Part shown: positions 9,412-17,766 of the stretch, piece after piece
Position numbering within the stretch: position 1 is the first letter of the stretch
Layout of the letters: every line of letters begins with the position of its first letter
Assembly: GCF_004114935.1 (NCBI RefSeq)
Contig: NZ_CP022221.1
Location: forward strand, 3,245,001-3,309,000
Reading direction: 5' to 3'
Length of the DNA stretch: 64,000 bases
DNA from: Bradyrhizobium zhanjiangense
GTDB taxonomy: Bacteria; Pseudomonadota; Alphaproteobacteria; Rhizobiales; Xanthobacteraceae
The notes under the pieces: model-generated
What the model was told of the DNA's origin: nothing
Database searches by the model: none
What the model saw: the letters and a program-made list of their open reading frames with translations, nothing else
Made by a program: the position numbers and the translations under genes

Positions 9412-11082
9412 ATGAACCGCCGACTGGACAATGACCGTACCATCCGCGCGCCCCGCGGCAGCGAGATCAGCGCCAAGAGCTGGCTGACGGAAGCGCCCTT
9501 GCGCATGCTGATGAACAATCTCGATCCCGATGTGGCGGAGCGGCCGAGCGAGCTCGTCGTCTATGGCGGCATCGGCCGCGCCGCGCGCGACTGGGAGAGC
9601 TTCGACCGGATCACGGCGGCCTTACGCAAGCTCGAAAACGACCAGACCCTGCTGATCCAATCCGGAAAACCGGTCGGTGTCTTCCGCACCCATGCCGACG
9701 CGCCGCGTGTCTTGATCGCGAACTCCAACATCGTGCCGCACTGGGCGACGCTCGATCATTTCAACGAGCTCGATCGGAAGGGCCTGATGATGTACGGCCA
9801 GATGACTGCAGGCTCCTGGATCTATATCGGTAGCCAGGGCATCGTGCAGGGCACCTACGAAACCTTCGTCGAGGTCGGTCGTCGCCATTATGGCGGCAGC
9901 CTCGCCGGCAAATGGATTCTCACCGCCGGCCTCGGCGGCATGGGCGGCGCGCAGCCGCTGGCTGCGACCATGGCCGGTGCTTCGATGCTCGCGGTCGAAT
10001 GCCAGCCGAGCCGCATCGAGATGCGCTTACGCACCGGCTATCTCGATCGGCAGGCCGCAACCCTCGACGAAGCGCTCGCCATCATGGAAGAGGCCGCGAA
10101 GACGAAGAAGGCGGTCTCGGTCGGCCTGCTCGGCAATGCCGCCGAGATCTTCCCGGAGCTGGTGCGCCGCGGCGTGAAGCCCGACGTCGTCACCGACCAG
10201 ACCAGCGCGCACGATCCGATCAACGGTTATCTGCCCAAGGGCTGGACGCTGGCCGAATGGGAAGCCAAGCGCGCATCCGACCCGAAGTCGGTCGAGCGTG
10301 CCTCGAAGACGTCGATGGTCGAGCACGTGAAGGCCATGCTGGATTTCCACGCGCAGGGCATTCCGACGCTCGACTACGGCAACAACATCCGCCAGATGGC
10401 GCAGGATATGGGCCTGAAGAACGCCTTCGATTTCCCGGGCTTCGTTCCGGCCTATATTCGTCCGCTGTTCTGCCGCGGCGTCGGGCCGTTCCGCTGGGCC
10501 GCGCTCTCGGGCGACCCCGAGGACATCTTCAAGACCGACGCCAAGGTCAAGGAGCTGTTGCCTGACGACAAGCATCTGCACAATTGGCTCGACATGGCCA
10601 AGGCGCGCATCAAGTTCCAGGGCCTGCCGGCGCGGATCTGCTGGGTCGGCCTTGGTGATCGCCATCGCCTGGGCCTTGCCTTCAACGAGATGGTGGCGCG
10701 CGGCGAATTGAAAGCGCCGATCGTCATCGGCCGCGATCATCTCGACAGCGGCTCGGTGGCAAGCCCCAACCGCGAGACCGAGGCGATGAAGGACGGATCG
10801 GACGCGGTATCCGACTGGCCCTTGCTCAACGCGCTGCTCAATTGCGCCAGCGGTGCGACCTGGGTGTCGCTGCACCATGGCGGCGGCGTCGGCATCGGCT
10901 ATTCGCAGCACGCCGGCATGGTGATCGTTGCCGATGGCACGCCGGAAGCCGCAAAACGCATCGAACGCGTGCTCTGGAACGATCCCGCCAGCGGCGTGAT
11001 GCGCCATGCCGACGCGGGTTATGACATTGCGATCGACTGCGCCCGTGACAAGGGTCTCGATCTGCCGAGCTTGACGAAGTAG
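9412..11082 (+). CDS. hutU: HutU, urocanate hydratase
   Basis: The 556-residue enzyme uses tightly bound NAD+ as an electrophile to convert urocanate to imidazolonepropionate, the second step of the pathway. Urocanase signatures are present: the Gly-rich [24 protein letters not shown] and, near the C-terminus, [17 protein letters not shown]. It follows hutH by nine bases, the ribosome binding site being AAGAGGTCCGC. It ends the rightward hut arm and converges with a degenerate gene. Confidence 0.96.
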   Translation: MNRRLDNDRTIRAPRGSEISAKSWLTEAPLRMLMNNLDPDVAERPSELVVYGGIGRAARDWESFDRITAALRKLENDQTLLIQSGKPVGVFRTHADAPRVLIANSNIVPHWATLDHFNELDRKGLMMYGQMTAGSWIYIGSQGIVQGTYETFVEVGRRHYGGSLAGKWILTAGLGGMGGAQPLAATMAGASMLAVECQPSRIEMRLRTGYLDRQAATLDEALAIMEEAAKTKKAVSVGLLGNAAEIFPELVRRGVKPDVVTDQTSAHDPINGYLPKGWTLAEWEAKRASDPKSVERASKTSMVEHVKAMLDFHAQGIPTLDYGNNIRQMAQDMGLKNAFDFPGFVPAYIRPLFCRGVGPFRWAALSGDPEDIFKTDAKVKELLPDDKHLHNWLDMAKARIKFQGLPARICWVGLGDRHRLGLAFNEMVARGELKAPIVIGRDHLDSGSVASPNRETEAMKDGSDAVSDWPLLNALLNCASGATWVSLHHGGGVGIGYSQHAGMVIVADGTPEAAKRIERVLWNDPASGVMRHADAGYDIAIDCARDKGLDLPSLTK

Positions 11083-11089
11083 CCGCGCC

Positions 11090-11464
11090 TCAGGCCACGA
11101 CCTTGGCGTCGGCGCCGTCGAGGCGCAGCTGTTCCTTGGCGAGATAGTCGCCGATCACGCCGGCCGGCATGGGCTTTGCGAAATAATAGCCCTGGATGAA
11201 GTCACACCCCAGGCGGCGCAGGGTGTCGAGCTGAGCACGAGTCTCGACGCCCTCGGCAACACAGGCGATCTCCATGTCGTCGCACAGGCCCGTGAGCGAC
11301 TTGATGATCTTGTAGCTCACGGGATTGTCGTTGATGTCGGCGACGAAGCTGCGGTCGACCTTGATCTTGTCGAGCGGCAGCCGGTGCACGTGGCTCAGTG
11401 AGGAATAGCCGGTGCCGAAATCATCCAGCGAAATGCCGCAGCCCATCGCCTTCAGGTTGTGCAA
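11090..11464 (-). pseudogene. EAL-domain remnant (C-terminal half of a cyclic-di-GMP phosphodiesterase)
   Basis: The frame encodes the second half of an EAL domain: DDFGTGYSSLSHVHRLPLDK, KVDRSFV, CVAEGVET and LGCDFIQGYYFAKPMPA. Residues that in intact proteins precede HNLKAMGCG, including the E-x-L motif and all N-terminal sensory parts, are missing. Just upstream of the TTG at 11464 the frame runs through unrelated sequence into a TAG near 11500, and there is no ribosome binding site. It is best read as a 3' fragment left by a deletion or rearrangement. Confidence 0.75.
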
Positions 11465-11564
11465 ATTACGTCGTGGCCGGCGTTGCGGGCAACTGCTTCG
11501 TGCCTAGAAATATCGATGTGCCGCGTGGGAACAACGCGAGTCGGCCGAAAGCGGTGCGAGACGC

Positions 11565-11840
11565 CTAGCGCCCGATCGTCACGCCGGCGGTCGAGCGCAT
11601 GGCGTCCCGAAGGCTCGTCGCGTTCATGTCGTCGAGGACCTGCCGCGTCAGCACGGTGGTCTGGCCGGGCGTGTTGAGGATTGTCTCGCCGCGTGAGGAA
11701 GAGAGCCGATCGGCCTTGTAAGGCGCGGCCGGATCGGTGGCAGGAGCGGCCGCATGACGTGGCTGTTTGTCCGCGGCCAGAGCGGGCTGCGAGATGCAGA
11801 AGGCGGCGATCAGGATCAGAGACAATGACCTTGCGCGCAT
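11565..11840 (-). pseudogene. TonB-dependent receptor remnant (signal peptide and start of plug)
   Basis: A 91-residue frame starts with a convincing signal peptide (MRARSLSLILIAAF, cleavage after ALA). It continues with the first part of a siderophore-receptor plug: DRLSSSRGETILNTPGQ, TVLTRQVLDDMNATSLRDA and STAGVTIG, then a TAG. Intact receptors continue for about 600 more residues, which are absent here. It lies about 100 bases from the EAL remnant on the same strand, so one deletion may have removed the end of this gene and the beginning of the other. A short expressed exported peptide cannot be excluded. Confidence 0.6.
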
Positions 11841-11903
11841 ATGCGATCTCCCATGTCGGGACATCAACCTAGCACATCGCACCGGTGGCCGCAGAAGAAA
11901 GGA

Positions 11904-13247
11904 TCAGGCGAGGGCGGCCTGGCGCTCCCGCACCGGCTCGCGGGCGCGGTCGTGTTTCCCAGGCTCGGCGAGCCGGGTGAAACTGCGCTGGCTCGCATGC
12001 GCAGGCGCCTCGACGATGACACCCTCGCAGACGATCTGCCCGCCGAGCATCCTGAATTCCAGCTTGTCGTAGCGCGGCATCGTCTCGCCGGGCGCCGGCG
12101 GCAGCAGTCCGACACTGCCCTGGATGTTGAGCGTGGCGTCGCCGGTGCCGTGCAGGCGCGGATTCCACATCCTGATCCCGGTCTCGGCCCAGCGCTGCCG
12201 GATCAGCGCGGCGCGGTCGGTAGGCTCTGCGACCTTTGGCCGAGGCTTCCGCGTGCTGGGTTTCTTCGCAGCGGGAGACTCGAGGATCGGCTCCGGCGCG
12301 ACATCCGTGACGACGCTCGGTGTGTTGGTGGAAGCGTCCGCTGCGACGATCGTTGCGACAAGCGCGGAATCGCCAGCGAAGCCGGGCTCGATCTCTACGG
12401 CGACACTGGGAGACGGAGCCCTGTCGATGCCGCTCTCGGCAATATCCTCCGCCGAGACTTCGCTCTCGGCAAGCGCGACACGCGAGTCGTCTACGACGGC
12501 CAGCTCAACATCCCCTGGGAGGTCGGTGGAGGTGTCATCGTGGACGATGAGAACGGGTGCGTCAACCGAGGCAATCGCGACGTCGGCGGCCGCGACCGGC
12601 GCCTCCTCCGCGATGGGTCCGACGTTGGCCTGGAGTTCGCAAGTTGGATTGCTGCTGATGAGGGGCTCAGGAATATCAACCGGCTCGACCTCGACGGCGA
12701 CGGTTGCGACCGCTGCCTCTTTCACGACGGCGGGTTCAGGGTTCGCCGAGAGTTCTGCGGGCGGATCGTTGCTGATGACTTCAGGAACATCAACCGGCTC
12801 GCTCTCGGCCGACGAGAGCGCAACCTCTTCGACGACGACCGGTTCGACGTCTACCGGCATCTCCAGGGTCGGGTGGTCGCTGACGTCGACATCGATTGGC
12901 ACCGCAGATGGGCTTTCCGCGATGACAGTATCATTCCCTGCGACCGGAGTCGCGACCGCGATCTCGGCATCGCTGCAGCGCGGAGCGGTGCTGAGACCGG
13001 TGTCGAGAGACGGAGCTGCTTCTGCAATGTCGGAGGTGACGGCGGGTGAGTCGCTTGCGGCACTCGGTGCGACGTCGACACTGCCGCTGTGCGGCAGGGG
13101 CCGGAGCCGGGTGAACGCCCATTTCACCGCAGGGATGCGGCGCAGCAACGATATCAGTCTCGAAAGCACTGGGAGTTGTCCAAGAGGTACTCGGCGTGAG
13201 GCAATCGCTGATTCGTCAGCAATGTGAAAAACTGCCCCGGCCGTCAC
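11904..13247 (-). CDS. Repetitive acidic hypothetical protein with a conserved C-terminal segment
   Basis: I do not recognise this 447-residue protein. Residues 50-330 are strongly biased to Val, Ala, Pro, Glu, Asp and Ser, with degenerate repeats such as EPVDVPEVISNDPPAELSAN and EPVDIPEPLISSNPTCELQA, and look disordered. The C-terminal part (about 355-425, with RQRWAETGIRMWNPRLHG and ETMPRYDKLEFRMLGGQ) looks folded and is the best evidence that this strand is the coding one. No signal peptide is evident. Long open frames on the other strand across the same region are probably a by-product of the repetitive composition. Neighbours give no clue to function. Confidence 0.55.
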   Translation of the reverse strand: MTAGAVFHIADESAIASRRVPLGQLPVLSRLISLLRRIPAVKWAFTRLRPLPHSGSVDVAPSAASDSPAVTSDIAEAAPSLDTGLSTAPRCSDAEIAVATPVAGNDTVIAESPSAVPIDVDVSDHPTLEMPVDVEPVVVEEVALSSAESEPVDVPEVISNDPPAELSANPEPAVVKEAAVATVAVEVEPVDIPEPLISSNPTCELQANVGPIAEEAPVAAADVAIASVDAPVLIVHDDTSTDLPGDVELAVVDDSRVALAESEVSAEDIAESGIDRAPSPSVAVEIEPGFAGDSALVATIVAADASTNTPSVVTDVAPEPILESPAAKKPSTRKPRPKVAEPTDRAALIRQRWAETGIRMWNPRLHGTGDATLNIQGSVGLLPPAPGETMPRYDKLEFRMLGGQIVCEGVIVEAPAHASQRSFTRLAEPGKHDRAREPVRERQAALA

Positions 13248-13465
13248 ACCGATGTCAATCTAGGTGGGACCAATTGCAGAACATCCGCGTACCATTGTGC
13301 GCGTTGGCGCGATCGTCTGGCGCCAGCCCAGCTAACAAGAGCAAATTCCGAAGCGGACGCCAAACGTGCGAATAGCGGTGGTTAGCGATCGACATGAGCG
13401 GGGCTCGCGCTTGGCAGCGAGCCCCCAGAAATCTTCAAGCTGCGCGCAGCTGCAACGTCATCGCG

Positions 13466-13759
13466 CTATTTCCCGCCGGAGCCGGCACCGCCGCCAGAAC
13501 CCGCGCCGCCGCCGGCCTGGTTGCCCATGTTATTCGTATTGGTGCCACCTGCGGATGGCGACTGTGCGCCCTTGCTGTCGCTGGCCTCGTTCTGCATGTT
13601 CGATGCGCGGCCCGTCGTCATGCCTTTGGTCGCGGGCCCCCGCGATGAGGGACCAACCTCGCCCTGACTGGATGCGCCAGGAGCGGGTTGTGTCTGCGCG
13701 AAGGCGCTACCGGTCGCCAGGGCCATGATGCACGCGGATGCCAGAATGATCTTCTTCAT
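13466..13759 (-). CDS. Small exported Gly/Ser-rich protein
   Basis: The 97-residue product has a clear signal peptide (MKKIILASACIMALATGSAF, cleavage after AFA). The mature chain is about 75 residues of low complexity, ending in Gly-rich repeats (GGGAGSGGGAGSGG). AAGGAGAATCCA precedes the ATG. No cysteines or metal motifs occur in the mature part. Function unknown. It resembles in style the small exported protein at 22206-22463. Confidence 0.7.
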   Translation of the reverse strand: MKKIILASACIMALATGSAFAQTQPAPGASSQGEVGPSSRGPATKGMTTGRASNMQNEASDSKGAQSPSAGGTNTNNMGNQAGGGAGSGGGAGSGGK

Positions 13760-13919
13760 TGGATTCTCCTTGACTTAGCATCCCGGACAATCCGCCTCCA
13801 CCAACGACGTTCCTGCCGATCTATCACCACCGCTTCAACTCTTTGCGGCCGAAGTCGGGGTTCCCGTTTTCATCGCCAGCGGCTATTCAGGCCCCTCATC
13901 ATTCGTTTAGGGAGGACGT

Positions 13920-14729
13920 ATGAGAAGGATTGCTGCCATCGGAGCGCTTCTGCTCTGGTCCACCATCGCGTTCGCGCAGGATCGCACGATCACCGTGGCC
14001 TCGACGACGTCGACGGAACAGTCGGGGCTGTTCGGCTATCTGCTGCCGCTGTTCTCGAAGGCCGAGGGCATCGAGGTGAAGGTCGTTGCCGTCGGCACCG
14101 GCCAGGCGCTTGACATCGGGCGGCGCGGCGATGCCGACGTGGTGTTCGTTCATGATAGGGCTGCCGAGGACAAGTTCATGGCCGAGGGCCAGGGCGTGAA
14201 GCGCTTCGACGTCATGTACAACGACTTCGTCATTATCGGTCCCAAGAGCGATCCCGCGAAAATCGCCGGCGGCAAGGAGGTCACTGATGCGCTGCGCAAG
14301 ATTGCGGCTGCGAAAGCGCCGTTCATCTCGCGCGGCGACAAATCCGGCACCCACGCGGCCGAGCTGCGATTGTGGAAGGAAGCGGGTGTCGATATCGCAG
14401 CGGGCAAGGACGGCTGGTATCGGGAGATCGGCCAGGGCATGGGACCGGCGCTGAACATGGCCTCGTCGTCGAATGCCTATCTTCTGTCGGACCGCGGCAC
14501 CTGGCTCTCGTTCAAGAACAGGGGCGAACTTGCCATCCTGACCGAGGGCGACAAGCGGCTGTTCAACCAGTATGGCGTCATGCTGGTGAATCCGGCAAAG
14601 CATCCGAACGTCAAGGCGAAGGACGGGCAGGCTTTCATCGACTGGCTCATCTCATCGAAGGGGCAGGATGCGATCGCAGGCTACAAGGTGGGCGGCGAGC
14701 AGCTATTTTTCCCCAACGCGTCCCACTAG
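13920..14729 (+). CDS. tupA: TupA-like tungstate (oxyanion) binding protein
   Basis: A 269-residue periplasmic binding protein of the TupA/WtpA group, with a signal peptide (MRRIAAIGALLLWSTIAFA). The characteristic N-terminal TTSTEQSGLFGYLLPLF and the segments VGTGQALDIGRRGDADV and FVHDR are present, and these residues make up the oxyanion pocket in TupA proteins. GGGAGG precedes the ATG. The cognate permease tupB lies convergently downstream and their 3' ends overlap by 27 bases, so the two genes cannot share a transcript. Tungstate versus molybdate preference cannot be settled by eye. Confidence 0.85.
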   Translation: MRRIAAIGALLLWSTIAFAQDRTITVASTTSTEQSGLFGYLLPLFSKAEGIEVKVVAVGTGQALDIGRRGDADVVFVHDRAAEDKFMAEGQGVKRFDVMYNDFVIIGPKSDPAKIAGGKEVTDALRKIAAAKAPFISRGDKSGTHAAELRLWKEAGVDIAAGKDGWYREIGQGMGPALNMASSSNAYLLSDRGTWLSFKNRGELAILTEGDKRLFNQYGVMLVNPAKHPNVKAKDGQAFIDWLISSKGQDAIAGYKVGGEQLFFPNASH

Positions 14730-15401
14730 CAGGAACGCAGTGGTCGACACCACGACGCTGAGCGCGAGCAGGATCAGCCCGAGCCCCAGCGCCAGCGGCA
14801 GGTCGCCCTTGCTGGTCTCCAGCGCGATCGCGGTTGTCATCGTGCGCGTAAAGCCGCGGATGTTGCCGCCGACGATGATGATGGCGCCGACTTCCGCGAT
14901 GGCGCGGCCGAAAGCCGCGAGAAAGGCCGTCAACAGCGAGGTCCGTCCCAGCGCGAACAGCAGTGCCATGCTGCGCAGGGTGGACAGTCCGTCGATCCGC
15001 GCCAGATCGCCATACTCCGCCCACAGCAGGCTGGCCGGACGGTGCACCAGCGCCACCACGATCGGTGTCGCGAGCAGCGTCTGCGCGATCACCATGGCCG
15101 TCGGTGTGAACAATAGTCCTCCCGCCCCGAGCGGACCGGACCGCGACAGCAGGAGGTAGAGCGCGAGCCCGACCACGACCGGCGGCAGGCCGAGCAAGGC
15201 ATTGGTCAGGATGATGATGATTTGCCGTCCGCGGAAGCGCGTGATCGCAAGCAGGGCCCCGAATGGTGCACCGATCAGCAGCGCGACGATGCTCGCGGTC
15301 AGGCTGACCCGCACCGACAAGGCGACGATGCCGAGCAGTTCGGCGTCGGCTTCGCCGATCAGCGTGAAGGCGGCACCGGTGGATCGTGCGAAATCGTTCA
15401 T
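14703..15401 (-). CDS. tupB: TupB-like oxyanion ABC permease
   Basis: A 232-residue inner-membrane permease with about five hydrophobic segments and the BPD-transport loop GRAIAEVGAIIIVGGNIRG, typical of tungstate/molybdate permeases (TupB/WtpB). It faces tupA tail to tail. No ATP-binding subunit (TupC) follows or precedes it, the next genes being an arsenic operon. Either tupC lies elsewhere or an unrelated ATPase serves the permease. Confidence 0.85.
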   Translation of the reverse strand: MNDFARSTGAAFTLIGEADAELLGIVALSVRVSLTASIVALLIGAPFGALLAITRFRGRQIIIILTNALLGLPPVVVGLALYLLLSRSGPLGAGGLLFTPTAMVIAQTLLATPIVVALVHRPASLLWAEYGDLARIDGLSTLRSMALLFALGRTSLLTAFLAAFGRAIAEVGAIIIVGGNIRGFTRTMTTAIALETSKGDLPLALGLGLILLALSVVVSTTAFLLVGRVGEK

Positions 15402-15562
15402 CCGGCCGGGCGCTTCCGCGTCGGGCAGGATGCCTCGGGATCGTCGATGTCGCGCAATCGCATCACGGGTTGGTCTCTGCGAGTCTTTTTGACATCGACA
15501 GAATACTCGGGCGAGACGATTTGGACAGGCGATTTAGCGGAAAATAACCGTCAAGTGCCGCG

Positions 15563-16267
15563 TTATGCAGGCTTTCCCGACGCGATCTGGGCGGCGTTCG
15601 CCTTTACAGAGGCTCGGCTCCAAAGCCAGCGCGCCAGCACAACGGCAAGAACTGCCCCGACGAATTGAGCGGCGATGAAGCCTGGCACGTCCCGCGGGGC
15701 GATACCCGCGAACGTATCAGACAGCGCGCGGGCGATGGTGACCGCAGGATTGGCGAACGACGTGGATGACGTGAACCAGTAAGCCGAAGTAATATAGAGG
15801 CCGACGGCGTAAGGAACCGCGGCGGGTGTCCGATACCGGACGCCAAGGATCGTCGACAGCAGGCCAAAGGTCGCCACGGCCTCGGCCAGCCATTGTCCGG
15901 CGCCGGCGCGTTCCGTGAGCGAACGCTGGAGGATTGGAAGCTCGAACATCAGATGTGCGATCTCAACCCCGGCGATGCCACCGGCTAACTGAGCGACAAG
16001 ATAGATAGCGGCGTCCGTCCATGACGTTTCGCCGCGCAAAGCCAGGGCCAGCGTCACCGCTGGATTGAAATGCGCTCCCGAGATCGGAGCGAGCATCAGG
16101 ATCAGCACGACGAGGATTGCGCCCGTGGCAATCGTATTGCACAGCAGTGCCAGCGCGACGTTTCCGCCAGCGAGCTTTTGCGCCATGATCCCCGAGCCGA
16201 CGACGGCGGCGAGCAGGAACGCCGTCCCAAGCGATTCGGCGAAGGCACGCTGTCCCAGGCCCGGCAT
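15563..16267 (-). CDS. aqpS: AqpS-type aquaglyceroporin of an arsenic operon
   Basis: The 234-residue MIP-family channel shows two NPA boxes, HFNPAVT and FANPAVT, and about six membrane helices. In rhizobial arsenic operons AqpS replaces the ArsB/Acr3 pump: arsenite produced by ArsC leaves the cell passively down its gradient. The ATG overlaps the arsC stop by one base (TGATG), and the gene is last in arsR-arsI-arsC-aqpS, which supports this role. No ArsB or Acr3 gene is seen. Confidence 0.88.
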   Translation of the reverse strand: MPGLGQRAFAESLGTAFLLAAVVGSGIMAQKLAGGNVALALLCNTIATGAILVVLILMLAPISGAHFNPAVTLALALRGETSWTDAAIYLVAQLAGGIAGVEIAHLMFELPILQRSLTERAGAGQWLAEAVATFGLLSTILGVRYRTPAAVPYAVGLYITSAYWFTSSTSFANPAVTIARALSDTFAGIAPRDVPGFIAAQFVGAVLAVVLARWLWSRASVKANAAQIASGKPA

Positions 16268-16677
16268 CAGGCGCCGCTATCGAGCCTGACGCGCTCGCCG
16301 TCTTCCTTGACGAATTCGCCCTGTTGCGCCGGCAGCAGATCGAGCACCCGTTCGGAGGGACGGCAGAGCCTGACGCCGTTTGGCGTCACCACGATCGGCC
16401 TGTTGATCAGGATTGGATGCGCCATCATGGCGTCGAGCAGCTGATCGTCGGTCAGTGTCGCGTTGTCGAGCCCGAGCTCCGCATAGGGCGCCGCCTTCTC
16501 GCGAACGGCGTCGCGCACCGAAATTCCCATGCGCGCGATGAGCTGCTGCAACAGCGCCCGCGATGGCGGCGTCTTTAGATATTCGATCACGTGCGGCTCG
16601 ATGCCGGCGTTCCGGATCATCGCCAGCGTGTTGCGCGAGGTGCCGCAATCGGGATTGTGATAGATGATCGCATCCAT
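16267..16677 (-). CDS. arsC: ArsC, glutaredoxin-dependent arsenate reductase
   Basis: A 136-residue thioredoxin-fold reductase of the plasmid R773 type. Catalytic Cys11 is seen in HNPDCGTSRNTL. Anion-binding arginines follow in MAHPILINRPIVV and in CRPSE. It reduces arsenate to arsenite with glutathione and glutaredoxin in the cytoplasm. The stop overlaps the aqpS start by one base. Confidence 0.93.
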   Translation of the reverse strand: MDAIIYHNPDCGTSRNTLAMIRNAGIEPHVIEYLKTPPSRALLQQLIARMGISVRDAVREKAAPYAELGLDNATLTDDQLLDAMMAHPILINRPIVVTPNGVRLCRPSERVLDLLPAQQGEFVKEDGERVRLDSGA

Positions 16678-16693
16678 GGTGGAGTCCTCGTGC

Positions 16694-17173
16694 TCAGCAG
16701 CACGCCTGCGACGGCGTGGGTGCTGCCTGCGGCGCGCAGCAGGCCGATTGCTGCTCCTGCTTTGCGTGAGCGACCCGCGCCCGGTTCTCGCCGCTGCCGT
16801 CGCCGTAATCGGTGCTCTCGCCCGTGGTGTAGAAGGTTTCCCAGGCGATGCCGGCCGGATCGTCTATCCAGGATTTTTCCGACTTGGCATAGCAGCAGGT
16901 GGTCTGCCCTTGCTCGACCACGTTGCCGCCGGCCTGGCGCAGTCGCGCGTAGACTTCCTGGAGTTCCTCGCCGGTCTCGACCTGGATGCCGAGATGGTCA
17001 AGGCCGGCCGCGCGGCCACGCGTCGAGATCGCAAAATTCACGCGAGGGTCTTCCAGCATCCATTTGGCATAGTCGGATTTCACGACCGAGGGCTCGCTGG
17101 CGAACAAGGCCGAGTAGAACCCGATCGAGTGGGAGAGATCCTCGACGGACACGTGAACGTGCAGGCGCTTCAT
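16694..17173 (-). CDS. arsI: ArsI/CadI-family dioxygenase (C-As lyase)
   Basis: A 159-residue vicinal-oxygen-chelate protein. ArsI enzymes are Fe(II)-dependent dioxygenases that demethylate trivalent methylarsenicals. The vicinal cysteine pair that binds the arsenical is visible at residues 93-94 (QTTCCYAKSEKSWIDDP), and His60 in GLDHLGI is a plausible metal ligand. The C-terminal tail has two further Cys-Cys pairs (SACCAP and QACC), as in many ArsI/CadI proteins. The frame is open further upstream through arsR, but ATG 17173 (MKRLHVHVSVEDL) is the natural start. A cadmium-induced CadI role is the alternative; the arsenic operon favours ArsI. Confidence 0.85.
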   Translation of the reverse strand: MKRLHVHVSVEDLSHSIGFYSALFASEPSVVKSDYAKWMLEDPRVNFAISTRGRAAGLDHLGIQVETGEELQEVYARLRQAGGNVVEQGQTTCCYAKSEKSWIDDPAGIAWETFYTTGESTDYGDGSGENRARVAHAKQEQQSACCAPQAAPTPSQACC

Positions 17174-17184
17174 GGTCGGTCCTT

Positions 17185-17529
17185 TCAGGCTGGCACTTTG
17201 CTGCGCTTTCGCGCGGGTTTCGAAGGCGTGGCCGGAGCGCACGACACGCCGCCGCAGCAGTTCTCGGTCAGGAAACCGACGAGCGCGTTCATGGTTTCGA
17301 ACCGCGCCGCATAGATCATCGAGCGTCCCTCGCGCCGGACGGTCACGAGTCCGGCCGTCCGCAGCCGGTCGAAATGGAAGGTCAGCGTGTTGGGGGCGAG
17401 ATCCAGCGTTTCGGCGACCGCGCCGGCAGTCATGCCGTTGGGGCCGGCCTGCACCAGCAGGCGGAAGACCTCGAGACGGTTGTCCTGTGCAAGCGCTGCG
17501 AGCGCCGCGACGGCATCTTTCGTTTCCAT
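17185..17529 (-). CDS. arsR: ArsR-family arsenic-responsive repressor
   Basis: The 114-residue winged-helix repressor has the recognition region DLAPNTLTFHFDRLRTAGLV and, near the C-terminus, ENCCGGVSC, whose cysteines are the likely arsenite-binding ligands. It heads the operon arsR-arsI-arsC-aqpS with an 11-base gap to arsI. An inverted repeat over its own start codon (17523-17548) is the probable autoregulatory operator. Confidence 0.92.
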   Translation of the reverse strand: METKDAVAALAALAQDNRLEVFRLLVQAGPNGMTAGAVAETLDLAPNTLTFHFDRLRTAGLVTVRREGRSMIYAARFETMNALVGFLTENCCGGVSCAPATPSKPARKRSKVPA

Positions 17530-17548
17530 ATTTCAACGATTATGGAAA
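17523..17548. promoter_or_regulatory. Inverted repeat at the arsR start, probable ArsR operator
   Basis: TTTCCATA at 17523-17530 and TATGGAAA at 17541-17548 are perfect 8-bp inverted arms separated by 10 bases. The repeat covers the arsR start codon (17527-17529). ArsR proteins bind inverted repeats of this size over or near the promoter and dissociate on binding arsenite. Confidence 0.65.
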
Positions 17549-17766
17549 TAATGAGTGGCTGTCAATCGGGATTGTGCTGGGTCTACCCCAATCTCGATTT
17601 GACGGTCGGTCGCCGCCGTTCAGCGCTTGGCGCTTTATTCCCGCCTCGGATGCTTTATGGAAGGGGCACGATCAGGTCGCACCCGCCCGGTGGGGGTGCT
17701 AGACCCTGGTGCAGGAACAACGGGGCTGGGCCGTCCTAGCCCCCCAAGAATGAAGGATGTGACGCA

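Noticed and set aside
12124..13227. Plus-strand open frame rich in Ser, Thr and Ala opposite the acidic repeat protein
   Set aside because: The minus-strand product has a folded-looking C-terminal block; the plus-strand product is low complexity throughout.
15402..15562. Moco riboswitch or ModE operator upstream of tupB
   Set aside because: Only short AT-rich fragments such as GTTATTTTCC are visible; no inverted ModE consensus or conserved riboswitch core could be found.
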